A DNA stretch of 64,000 nt. Source: Trichomonas vaginalis G3. Its lineage: Eukaryota > Parabasalia > Trichomonadida > Trichomonadidae. Below the pieces are notes generated by a model. The model was not told where the DNA came from. It saw only the letters and a list, made by a program, of their open reading frames with translations, and made no database searches. Every line of letters begins with the position of its first letter. The stretch's first letter is position 1. Location: the NCBI RefSeq assembly GCF_026262505.1, contig NC_067206.1, positions 434,001 to 498,000 of the forward strand, written 5' to 3'. Below are positions 20,176-28,336 of the stretch, piece by piece. The translations under genes and the position numbers were made by a program.

Positions 20176-20732
20176 TTACACTTTTCTTTGAAATCATCTA
20201 AAAATTCTTCGAAATGTTCTAAAATATAATCTGGAGAATTATAACAAAATTCATTAATTTCTAACATATACGTATCTAACAATTCATTTGGAATTTCAAA
20301 CGATCTTAAATATGTAATTGAATTTTGTATCTTCTCATTTATTTGAGAAAGTTTTTCTTCAGCATTTTCCAATAAAAATCTTAATGGATTCAAATTGGCT
20401 TCTTGATTCTGAACAAAATTTAATACTTGGTATAAACGTGATTGAACTTCTCTTTTCAATTTTGTTTTATAATCTGTCAATCGAGGCTCGCGAATTCTAA
20501 TTGAAGGAATAAAACCTGTTTGAAGTAAATCGTTTTTAATACGATAAAAGTAATTGGGTGCAACTTCTTCTAAAAGATTTTTGACAAAAACATCAATTCT
20601 TTGATTTTTAACGCAGCCAAAATCGTGATATTTTATCTTTTTAAATAAAGATTCAGAAACGTTATTCACAACGGTTAATTCATTTGGTCTGGCAGCGGCT
20701 ATCCACATCATAGCCAACAATTCCTTATACAA
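20118..20732 (-). pseudogene. truncated unknown frame inside element 2
   Basis: The frame encodes 204 residues. The first nine or so come from the hairpin array, since the sequence upstream of 20705 matches the array unit. The rest looks like real protein (KLKREVQSRLYQVLNFVQNQ, EKLSQINEKIQNSITYLRSF) and is helical and charged. Codon use and composition resemble the surrounding host DNA. It is probably the 3' part of a captured or degraded gene joined to the array. No family is recognised. Confidence 0.45.
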
Positions 20733-20733
20733 A

Positions 20734-20975
20734 ATTCAAAAACTTGGGTGCAATCAGTTCTGATTGCACCCAAGTTTTTGAACTTTCTTGAGGGAATTAA
20801 AGGGTGAGAGATTTATAGTCTATCTATATATCTCCCACCCTCTAATTCCCTCCCTGACAGCGGGAAATTTTGTCTGAATGTTAAACTATTCAGACAAAGT
20901 TTCCCACTGTTTGCGAAGGAATTGTTGGCTATGATGTACTGATTCATGATCAGTACATCATAGCCAACAATTCCT
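20734..20975. repeat. hairpin module 1 (hairpins d-a-b-c)
   Basis: Four adjacent hairpins are seen: d 20735-20782 (23-bp arms, two-base centre), a 20790-20852, b 20857-20910 and c 20916-20975 (28-bp perfect arms, loop TCATG). The left edge is joined to the frame at 20118-20732. Module 2 repeats this order with altered stems. Confidence 0.9.
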
Positions 20976-20983
20976 TATACAAA

Positions 20984-21220
20984 GTTCAAAAACTTGGGTG
21001 CAATCAGAACTGATTGCACCCAAGTTTTTGAACTTTCTTGAGGGAATGGAAGAGTAAGAGGTATACATTATGAATATATACCTCTTACCCTTCCATTCCC
21101 TCTCTGACAGCGGGAAACTTTGTCTGAATGTTAAACTATTCAGACAAAGTTTCCCGCTGTCAGCGAAAGAATTGTTCCATCTGGTGCATAGAGTGTGAAT
21201 CTATGCACCAAATGGAGCAA
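20984..21220. repeat. hairpin module 2 (d-a-b-c)
   Basis: Hairpin d is at 20984-21033 (24-bp perfect arms around a two-base centre), a at 21040-21102, b at 21104-21163 (26-bp perfect arms, 8-base loop) and c at about 21172-21220. Modules 1 and 2 are close relatives. The a hairpins differ at several positions with matching changes on both arms. Confidence 0.9.
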
Positions 21221-21228
21221 GTCCCTCG

Positions 21229-21475
21229 CGAAATTGCCCAAACTTGCGTCGCATTTCAAAGATTGCGACCCAAATTTTGGCGATTTCTAGTAGAGATGGA
21301 GTATTTTGAGTCACTGACCTATATGCAGTGGCTCAAAGGGCTCCATCTCTACTTTGAAGCAAGGAAACTTTCCTCGAAATTTTGATAATTTGAAGAAAGT
21401 TTTCAAGCAATTAACAAAGGATTACTCGCTATGAGGTAAAAATTCTAGATTTTCACCTCATAGCGAGAGCTTCCC
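21229..21475. repeat. hairpin module 3 (d-a-b-c), more diverged
   Basis: Hairpin d is at about 21229-21287 (about 24-bp arms, four mismatches), a at 21291-21351 (about 26-bp arms), b at about 21362-21410 and c at about 21419-21475. The c hairpin is nested in a longer stem, 21393-21497, that pairs GAAAGTTTTCAAGCAAT with its complement. Order and spacing match modules 1 and 2. Confidence 0.75.
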
Positions 21476-21481
21476 TTTCAT

Positions 21482-21715
21482 TGCTTGAAAACTTTCCCCA
21501 GCTTCAAAATTGGGGAAAGGGCTGTAAAGTCGACTCCGATACCAGCAGGTACCAGAGTATTTAAAAGAGAAGCCCTCGTACGAGTTTCTATGAAGACCTT
21601 CTCATTCAAGAAGATCTTAATAGAAAATCGTACGAGGGCATTGGAAACTCGCGTCTGGTACATGTTGGTACCAGAGTGTTTGAGATTTGAAGACTCTGGT
21701 ACTAACATGTACCAG
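21482..21715. repeat. hairpin module 4, most diverged
   Basis: It contains a TTTCCCCA/TTGGGGAAA hairpin at about 21490-21520 and a short CTCCGATACC hairpin near 21535. A long stem follows at 21572-21639 (GCCCTCGTACGA with its complement), then a 23-bp-arm hairpin at 21655-21715 (CTGGTACATGTTGGTACCAG). The position fits a fourth module, although one-to-one matching of the hairpin types is less clear than for modules 1-3. Confidence 0.65.
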
Positions 21716-21978
21716 AATTTATGATGAATTTAAGATGGACCATTATAAAATGGTAGCGGTTTGTTTCAAAAAGATGAGATTTGCATAGATAGATTATATG
21801 ATTTATACATATGAAAAATAATATAAAATATAATTTTGAGATAATTATGATAAATATTTTTAAATATTGAATTTGAGGTATAATTTTATAGTAAAAATAT
21901 TATAAAGAGTATTTATATAAATATTGTAAAATAATATAAGTAATAAAAATTGAGACCCCCTCCCTGTTTTTGATGTTT

Positions 21979-21991
21979 TGTCACTTTTTCG
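21979..21991 (+). promoter_or_regulatory. outward-facing TCACTTTTT at right end of element 2
   Basis: TGTCACTTTTTC within the right terminal inverted repeat matches the host initiator on the plus strand and faces out of the element. Because it is part of the TIR, the left end has the same motif facing left. Confidence 0.4.
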
Positions 21992-22009
21992 GTAATTCTT
22001 ATTGTTTCG

Positions 22010-22088
22010 TTATAAGCTGTTCCGTCTGCAGCTCCACCATAGCCTGCCATTTTCGCTAAAAGTGCCGCTCTTAAACCTCCACTCTGTG
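22010..22088. repeat. 79-bp direct repeat, right copy
   Basis: Perfect second copy of 19323-19401, directly to the right of the inserted element. No mismatch was seen over the 79 bp. Confidence 0.9.
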
Positions 22089-22257
22089 CACCAATAACTC
22101 GGTTTAAAAGCATAGGGTTGCTTGACATTTGTTGCAACATAGTGGGGTCATTCATCATTTGTTGTTGCAACTGTTGTTGTGGTGTCAGTTTTACTATTGG
22201 ATGTTTCAATGCTCCCTTCCTCTTACGTATATTCTTACGTAGCTTACGTGGCATTTT

Positions 22258-22750
22258 AAGTGAAGTTAAAAAGCGGTTTTTGACAGATGTTTATATGACA
22301 CTTTTTGTTCAGCACAAGAAACTACTCGGTCAAAGTGTTGTCAGTTTTGTAAAATAACCGTCCTATCTCATTCTATAAGGGAGAAAAGGCTTCTCAAAGT
22401 ATACTTCCTTGGAACGCCTGTAACTTTTCCTGTAGCGACGATAGACCCTTACTTGTCCGGACAAAGTTATACTATTTTGAGTGCTCTACAAAAAAGTCAC
22501 CGGCTGGCTCGTCCTCAGAAATTTTTTATGGGCTAGAGGGCGCAACGCGCCTGGAAGCCCCACTACCTTTTTTTTGATTTCACTGAAATTTTTCAAAACA
22601 TAAAAAATAAATTTTGAATGAATGGAAAGCCTATTTTTCAAGCAGATTTACATAGGATACTAGCTTTCAAACGAAATAAAAAACAAGTTTATATTTAGTT
22701 TGTTGATGCGACAATACATTTTTTTTATTCTGTTTTTTATCATTTTGATT
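22258..22750. other. Polinton right-end region and intergenic DNA
   Basis: No gene is seen. At 22380-22574 the base composition rises in GC relative to the surroundings, with GGGCGCAACGCGCC and an end-like CCCCACTACC. This may be the Polinton terminal repeat, but its partner lies outside the window, so it cannot be confirmed. From 22575 to 22750 the DNA is AT-rich and looks like host sequence. Confidence 0.45.
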
Positions 22751-23350
22751 TTATAAATCTGTACTTGGAGGTGGAATAGAATCATCTAAAGAAGGAGAAA
22801 CACGGTTGATACTATTATCTAATGACATAGCTTCAAGGTTCATCTGAGCATGAGTAGTATGGTAATTCTTCAGGCCGGAGTACCATCTATTCTTTACCGC
22901 AGAAGGACTTCTACCCTGAAGTTCTTGGGCTATAGTTGCCCATTTATTTCCGATTTCTCGTTGTTTTGTAATAATAATTTGGTCTTCCCAAGGTTCGAAA
23001 GGCTCGTGACGTATTTCAGGATCAAGTCTATGGAACCAACGTTCTCTGCATTGCTTCGATGTTCTTGTTGGAACGAATTTTGCAATATCAACCCATTTTT
23101 TAGGTCCAAGCTGATGAACAGCACTAAGCAATTGTTCATCCTCTTGCTGTGTCCAGGTTCCTCTTGCAGAAAATTCGGCCTGTTTTGGGTGTAACTGTGT
23201 AGCTGTTTGAGAAAAGTACATTTGCAAAATTTCTTGAGGTATCATTGTGTTATTGCTTTGAGGCATTCCGTAGTTCTGTTGTGTTGGATCAGTCATGATT
23301 AAAGGTAAAAGTGGATTGTCTTGGTTGCCGAAGTTACCATCTTCGGTCAT
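22751..23350 (-). CDS. R2R3-type Myb-like DNA-binding protein
   Basis: The 199-residue frame starts at the ATG at 23350. Residues about 64-162 hold two Myb repeats. The first has GTWTQQEDEQLLSAVHQLG and CRERWFHRLDPE. The second has WEDQIIITKQREIGNKWATI and AVKNRWYSGLKN. The conserved Trp pattern and recognition helices are present. The flanks are Gln/Asn-rich and Ser/Pro-rich. Trichomonads carry a large family of such small Myb regulators, some acting on initiator-proximal sites. The gene has a TCACTTTTC initiator 26 nt upstream. Confidence 0.9.
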   Translation of the reverse strand: MTEDGNFGNQDNPLLPLIMTDPTQQNYGMPQSNNTMIPQEILQMYFSQTATQLHPKQAEFSARGTWTQQEDEQLLSAVHQLGPKKWVDIAKFVPTRTSKQCRERWFHRLDPEIRHEPFEPWEDQIIITKQREIGNKWATIAQELQGRSPSAVKNRWYSGLKNYHTTHAQMNLEAMSLDNSINRVSPSLDDSIPPPSTDL

Positions 23351-23369
23351 TCCCGCGTAAATTTACGAA

Positions 23370-23380
23370 GAAAAGTGACA
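23370..23380 (-). promoter_or_regulatory. initiator of the Myb gene
   Basis: The minus strand reads TGTCACTTTTC. The A of TCA (23376) is 26 nt before the ATG, the usual distance for Trichomonas initiators. Confidence 0.7.
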
Positions 23381-23547
23381 ATACCTTCAACAAAAAAAAT
23401 CTAGAATTGAAATCTGAAATCTGTGAATAGAGATTTTGATATATGATTCTCAAACAGATATTTGTATGAAAAATAAAGGAGTGTTAAAAAAAAATTCAAT
23501 GAAATTTGAAATCTTTCGAAATCTTTATTATGAGTAGTTTAGGAAAT

Positions 23548-24105
23548 TTATTCTTCATCAGCCTTCTTGGTCTGAGCATGGGCCCGCATACGCTTCTTAC
23601 GGCCGAGCTTTTCTGTGGTCATAACAGAAGTATCAGCGGACTTGATGTTCTTCTCAGACTCCTTCCAAACAAGGAAAGCTGGCTGATTGACGAGCTGGTT
23701 CTCAACAGAGATGTGGCGGTGAGAAACTAATGTACGTGCGTGGTGGACAGAGTTGGCAAGAGCACGCTTGTGAACTTGTGTCTGGAGACGGCGATCCATG
23801 AGATCGTTGACTGTAAGAGAAAGAACATAATCGAGCTTTTGCTTGGATTCGTCAAGAACGCCAAGTTTTGTAAGACGACGAAGGAGAGCTGCACCTTCGA
23901 AGATACGCTTTGAATCGTTCTCTGGAAGTGTAAGAAGTTCACGAGCAGCGTGGCGGATCTTAGAAAGTGTGTATGAAACACGCCAGATTTCACGCTTGTT
24001 CTTAAGGCCATATTCACCAACGACCTGGAGCTCCTTGTGCATGCGCTCCTTCTCGTATGGACGCATTGGTTTCTTGAATGTACGGGAGAAGTTTCTGCTC
24101 GACAT
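23548..24105 (-). CDS. RPS9: 40S ribosomal protein S9 (uS4 family)
   Basis: The 185-residue product matches eukaryotic S9 in length and order. The N-terminus is [19 protein letters not shown]. The body has [19 protein letters not shown] and [20 protein letters not shown]. The S4 RNA-binding part is [13 protein letters not shown] ([19 protein letters not shown]). It is a small-subunit protein that binds 18S rRNA at the mRNA entry channel. The start is the only in-frame ATG near the conserved N-terminus. No obvious TCAYW initiator stands immediately upstream. Confidence 0.95.
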   Translation of the reverse strand: MSSRNFSRTFKKPMRPYEKERMHKELQVVGEYGLKNKREIWRVSYTLSKIRHAARELLTLPENDSKRIFEGAALLRRLTKLGVLDESKQKLDYVLSLTVNDLMDRRLQTQVHKRALANSVHHARTLVSHRHISVENQLVNQPAFLVWKESEKNIKSADTSVMTTEKLGRKKRMRAHAQTKKADEE

Positions 24106-24511
24106 TTTTCCAAAAAGGACGATAGAAAATTTTAGGATGGACTAGCTGAGTTTCGTCACTTTTTATAAAAATAATCGTTATTTTATTATTTACCGGACAT
24201 ATACAATCACAATGAAATAGCAATTAAAAATATTTGAGTTGTTCAATTTCATGATCAAATTATTCTTAATAATATCGAGAAAATGGACACCAACAAGTGA
24301 GCAATAACTGTATTTTGGCTAATTCTTTCTTTTCAACCCTCTATTTTGCCCAATCTAATCAATTTAATTGATTTCATATTTCTATCGAAGCAAAATTAAA
24401 ATTTAGGAAAGCACTTAAGTAAATTTTGTAAGGTACAGATCTTTGACATTGTTATTTTGAATTTAAATCAAAAATAAAATTTAAATATTAAAACATAATA
24501 GAAAAATATCT
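24106..24511. other. intergenic, no gene seen
   Basis: AT-rich spacer between the RPS9 start and the acid phosphatase 3' end. I see no RNA gene, repeat or credible open frame. Confidence 0.6.
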
Positions 24512-25702
24512 TTATTTTTCCCACTCAGGTACATAACAATGATTGATATAGCCAAGTCTTGCCATCTGAATCTTGAAGTTGCTATATAAGAACAAACCTG
24601 TGTCTGCCTCTTGTTTAACGAAGTCAATTACAAGTGGCTTTCCGTTGAAGACAAATCTGGCCCAGATCTGACCATTTCTGTCCCAAAGTTCGAGGATTAA
24701 GTGAGATCTGACTGTTGGACCGTATAATTCAGTGAATTTGAAGGTAGAAAGTACAGCGAGGAGTGCGCCATCATGAGAAGAGAGCAAAACAATCTTGTAT
24801 TTGTTCTGTAATGAAACTCTTTGGTCAGCAATTCTGAACATTTCTCTGAAAAGAGGAGCAGCACCAACACCACGGTATTTGTCCATGTTGTTCTTGTTGT
24901 AGTTATAGAATGAGAGGTATTTCTTGCAATCATCAATCAATTCGTCTGTAATCCAATCTGGAAGGTTATGTTCACTGCAAGAAGCCAAACTGATGAACGA
25001 GGAGTACTTCTTGACTTGCTTGAGGTTGAATTTCATTCTGTGATCAACGAAAAGCTTCTTGTATTTTGCGGAAAAGTTCTTGTAGTAATCTTGAACGAAT
25101 TGTTGGGCGAAAAATTCCTCTTCCATGCCTTGGAGCTCCTTGCACCATTCATCATCGGGATGGAGGATGCCTGCTTCAGGAGTATCGGTAATTAAAGGAA
25201 CAACTTCATTTGGAGAAGTTGGAGGGTACATTCCTTGAAGGAATGAGACAGCAGACTTGACTGTTCTGTCTAGTTCAGTTGCACGGGCATAAGTTGTCTC
25301 TGGATTAGCATTTTCTGGCATAAAACCTTCATTCTTTGAATAATGTTCCTTTACTGCTTTACCTAATTCAAAATGCTGCTGCATACCATAAGTAGTTAAG
25401 TCTTCTGGCCTGCAAGATGGTGGATATGCCATAAGTCTTGAATCGAAATGTTCGTAATAATCTCTTGGATGCCAAGCAGGGGCTGGATGGTATCTTGGAG
25501 CTATTGAGGAATTTTCATCACAGTGCCATTCTCCTGTATCGAAACCAGGAAAATGATTTCCTCCTGGAGTTCTTTCTCCGTGACGAAGTAATAACTGTAT
25601 TTGAAGCAATTTTGCATTGTTAATAGGTTCTGCAAATGTTAGTGGGGCTTCACAAGTTGGTGAGCGTCCACAGTTTGCAGAAGATAAGAAAAACAAAAAC
25701 AT
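24512..25702 (-). CDS. histidine acid phosphatase, secreted
   Basis: The frame from the ATG at 25702 encodes 396 residues. An open frame extends further upstream but has no ATG. The N-terminus MFLFFLSSANC is a short signal peptide. The catalytic RHGERTP motif lies at residues 40-46 and the second conserved motif reads SHDGALLAVL near the C-terminus. These are the phospho-His acceptor and proton-donor motifs of branch-2 histidine phosphatases. The family hydrolyses phosphate monoesters in lysosomes or at the cell surface. It is divergent from the PDI-like gene, sharing about 117 bp of promoter DNA. Confidence 0.88.
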   Translation of the reverse strand: MFLFFLSSANCGRSPTCEAPLTFAEPINNAKLLQIQLLLRHGERTPGGNHFPGFDTGEWHCDENSSIAPRYHPAPAWHPRDYYEHFDSRLMAYPPSCRPEDLTTYGMQQHFELGKAVKEHYSKNEGFMPENANPETTYARATELDRTVKSAVSFLQGMYPPTSPNEVVPLITDTPEAGILHPDDEWCKELQGMEEEFFAQQFVQDYYKNFSAKYKKLFVDHRMKFNLKQVKKYSSFISLASCSEHNLPDWITDELIDDCKKYLSFYNYNKNNMDKYRGVGAAPLFREMFRIADQRVSLQNKYKIVLLSSHDGALLAVLSTFKFTELYGPTVRSHLILELWDRNGQIWARFVFNGKPLVIDFVKQEADTGLFLYSNFKIQMARLGYINHCYVPEWEK

Positions 25703-25819
25703 CAAAAATAAAACTATAGGATCTCCCACGAAATTTGATTTTAAAAATTCGGAATTTAGAAAAATTGCACGTTGGATAACGATATTAAAATTCAAAATCA
25801 AAAATTCAATTTCTCAAAA

Positions 25820-27010
25820 ATGTTTGCTTTCCTAATTCACGGTATTCAAGCTGAGTTTATAAGATTTAGCTACAAAAAATACCTAAAACTTAAAGAAAAA
25901 AGCTTTGAGAAGCCAATATTTGCTATTGCTTATAGTCCTTACTGTGGACATTGTACTGAAATTCCAAATGAGTCAATGATTTTTCGCCAAAGAAACAACA
26001 AACGCGATGATTTCTACTTTACATTACTTAATTGCGGTGAAGGTGATGCATGTAGCCATTTTACTGTACCACACACTCCATATCAAGTTATAATTCAAGG
26101 AGATGAGAAGGATTATTGGCCTGAAACTAAAACACATACTGCTCTTGAGTGGGAGGAGTTCGTTAACAAGACATTACAGCCACATCTCACGAAAATTCAG
26201 GATCAAAGTGAAATTGAAAATTATAAATCTAATTTAACAGAAGGAGGAACACTCTTTTACTTACAGGTTCAGAGTGAGAGTAGTATTGCCTTCAAATTAT
26301 ATCAAAAAATTGCAAAACAATATTATATTTATCAAGATATCTTCTTGTATCAGATTGTTCCATACAAGACAGAAAAAGTTATTGCATATACATCACCAAA
26401 TTGCCCGATAGAATACAACCAGTTATCTCTATTACAAGGATTTGTTGATGAATACAAATTTGGTGGTGCTCATCGTTATTTGTATAATGAATTAGCAAAC
26501 TTACATCATTCACAAGTTCCTTCAGCAGTTTTGCTTGTAGAAGATACATACACTTCCACAAAAATCAATGATGGACTCAAAAATGACATTTTGGATATAG
26601 CTGATAAGCACTGCGGTGTCAAAACAGGATGGATGTCGTTCCAATACAACGAAGGATTCCTCAAAGATCATAAAATCCACGACGATGAGATGCCATTACT
26701 TGTATATCACGGAAACAACTGTTTGAACTACTACAGAGGCAGAATGAGTGATGTAATCGATACCGACTTCATGAATCTGTCAATATCTGGACAACTTTGC
26801 GGTAAAAATTACAATAATGTTGATGGATCTGAGAATATTACAGTTTTAGATGACAAGAAAGGTCTTCCTAAGACACTATGGTGGAAGGCTAAAATAAGTG
26901 GATGGACATTGGCCGTCATTTACATGTCTTCCGCTTTCGCAATCCTTGCTTCTTTAGCAGTCTTGACACCGTATAGATCTAAGTCAAGAAACACCGAAAA
27001 ACTCGGATAA
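25820..27010 (+). CDS. membrane-anchored thioredoxin/PDI-like protein
   Basis: The 396-residue product starts at the ATG at 25820; the frame is open further upstream without an ATG. A short hydrophobic N-terminus (MFAFLIHGIQA) may act as a signal. A thioredoxin-like active site YCGHC lies at residues 41-45. Long non-catalytic parts follow, and one membrane span (LAVIYMSSAFAILASLAV) lies near the C-terminus, with a short basic tail. PDI-family proteins exchange disulfides in the secretory pathway. Only one CxxC site is visible, so this is a single-site, membrane-bound member such as a TMX-like protein. Confidence 0.75.
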   Translation: MFAFLIHGIQAEFIRFSYKKYLKLKEKSFEKPIFAIAYSPYCGHCTEIPNESMIFRQRNNKRDDFYFTLLNCGEGDACSHFTVPHTPYQVIIQGDEKDYWPETKTHTALEWEEFVNKTLQPHLTKIQDQSEIENYKSNLTEGGTLFYLQVQSESSIAFKLYQKIAKQYYIYQDIFLYQIVPYKTEKVIAYTSPNCPIEYNQLSLLQGFVDEYKFGGAHRYLYNELANLHHSQVPSAVLLVEDTYTSTKINDGLKNDILDIADKHCGVKTGWMSFQYNEGFLKDHKIHDDEMPLLVYHGNNCLNYYRGRMSDVIDTDFMNLSISGQLCGKNYNNVDGSENITVLDDKKGLPKTLWWKAKISGWTLAVIYMSSAFAILASLAVLTPYRSKSRNTEKLG

Positions 27011-27781
27011 ATTTGTCTTTTTATTATTAATTGCTTGTATTTCAATGGAATTTTACATTGAAATTAATTTTATATGAAATATCAATAAAATATGGTTTAA
27101 AAAAATAACACATAAAACTACAATAGCATATTTTTTAAGTGTGATATAAGAAAGAAAAGTTTACAAATTCATGGGTATTTTGTTGGCGCAATTAATATAT
27201 TTTTCCAATAAAATCAATGATAAGATATGCAATTTAATACCGAATATCTGTACAATAAGTTAAAAATCAAGCTTTATCGCAAAATCAAAAACAATTCACC
27301 TGAGCATTTTTAATTAAAGCTTAAGCGTCGAAGCAATAATGATTTGTAGACAAAACAGAGTCTGACTGCAACATAAAATACACATATTCTTTGAGCACCG
27401 TAATTAATTTTAATTCAAAGTAGAGAACATAATGACATCCACAAGATCTTCCACTGCACTGTGATTTTAATTGAAAACTTTTTATCGAAGACCCATAAAA
27501 ATAAAGTTCCAGTTTTTTTTATGAAAGTTCGGAACTTCATGACGTTATGCAAATATTGCGCTTTATGCTGTGGGAGCAGCTTTAATCAATATCCATAAAT
27601 ATCTAATCATCACAATTACCGATAATTTATTGAACTTTCACAGAAAAAATCAAATTCGATATAAATTACAATTCAATCTTTTGAGAGGAATTTTTTGGCC
27701 CATAAAAAAATATTCTCTATCGTTATTTCATTGACAAAAATAAATCAATTTTTATAATGGTCCAACTTAAAAATAATTAAA
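27011..27781. other. intergenic, no gene seen
   Basis: AT-rich DNA between the PDI-like gene and the transposon's left terminus. No open frame, RNA gene or repeat stands out. Confidence 0.55.
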
Positions 27782-28336
27782 ATTGTTATAGACCGAAAAT
27801 ATATTTTTTCGGTTTTCTCTTCAAATAATTGAAAGAATGATACTATTATAGGTTTATTATATTATATACCATATAATCATGCTATAGCCGAAAATTATAA
27901 GTTTTGAGAAGATTGAATATAACACAAATAAATTTGAATGTAAGTTAAATTGTTTGTTGTTTTTAATAGGTATTTAATGAGAAATCCAATATTGCGAAAT
28001 TCAAATTGAATAAATTGAAAGAACAGAAAAAGTTATTCTTTTCAATTTCGAATATGTTTCATTGTATTTATAATTATATGGCAAATAAGATATTTAAACT
28101 TGATTTTTGAAGGAAAATTCACAAAATTGAATAAATTCAAATAATTTTTATTCAAAAATAAACTAGTTATTTGAGTTTACTACTAATTATCTATTCAAAC
28201 GACAAAGTTTGTAATTTAAAATATTTTGTGAGATTCAGAATTGAATTAATTCAAGGTTTCTTTTCAATTAATATTAATGACCATATTACGCATTTCGAAC
28301 ATTCTAAACCAAATATATAAAATGGGAGACGATGTT

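Larger units (their letters stand above)
19402..22009. mobile_element. hairpin-array element 2 (2,608 bp)
   Basis: The insert is bounded by the 79-bp direct repeats. Just inside its ends are inverted repeats AAGAATTTCCGAAAAAGTGA (from 19410) and its near complement ending at 22000. The left side repeats AAAAAGTGACAC two or three times. Inside are a nested inverted-repeat unit (19553-20175) with a 300-bp hairpin, one open frame (20118-20732), and a tandem array of about sixteen hairpins (20734-21715). No transposase motif is recognised. It appears to be an unrecognised class of non-autonomous element. Confidence 0.75.
17661..22254 (-). pseudogene. Polinton gene region split by two inserted elements
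   Basis: Minus-strand coding remains occur at the right (22.25-22.01 kb, beginning MPRKLRKNIRKRKGALKHP and with Gln-rich QQQLQQQMMNDP). They occur again between the two insertions (about 19.2-19.4 kb) and at the left (17.66-18.15 kb, a charged coiled coil such as KKKEEQLKELSTEEYAKK). The two hairpin-bearing elements at 18153-19190 and 19402-22009 are inserted here. The product is unassigned; a basic N-terminus and coiled coil suggest a structural or DNA-associated protein. Confidence 0.55.
1..22574. mobile_element. Polinton (Maverick) element, left end outside the window
   Basis: The segment carries the hallmark set of a Polinton: rve-type integrase, protein-primed family B DNA polymerase, A32-like packaging ATPase and double-jelly-roll major capsid protein. 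Small unassigned genes lie on both strands. The integrase runs off the left edge, so the left terminal inverted repeat is not in view. The right edge is inferred to lie between 22.26 and 22.58 kb, just before the host Myb gene. The copy is broken, with roughly fifteen or more breaks by eye, and holds three nested insertions (6.75-8.6, 18.15-19.19 and 19.40-22.01 kb). Several genes remain uninterrupted, which suggests a fairly young fossil. The family call is firm; the exact right boundary is not. Confidence 0.9.

Noticed and set aside
20734-21715. CRISPR array
   Set aside because: There are no constant repeats separated by unique spacers. The units are abutting hairpins with changing stems, the setting is eukaryotic, and no cas gene is present.
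20734-21715. Integron attC array
   Set aside because: attC sites are imperfect palindromes of similar size but flank gene cassettes and have conserved core sites. No cassette or integron integrase is present.
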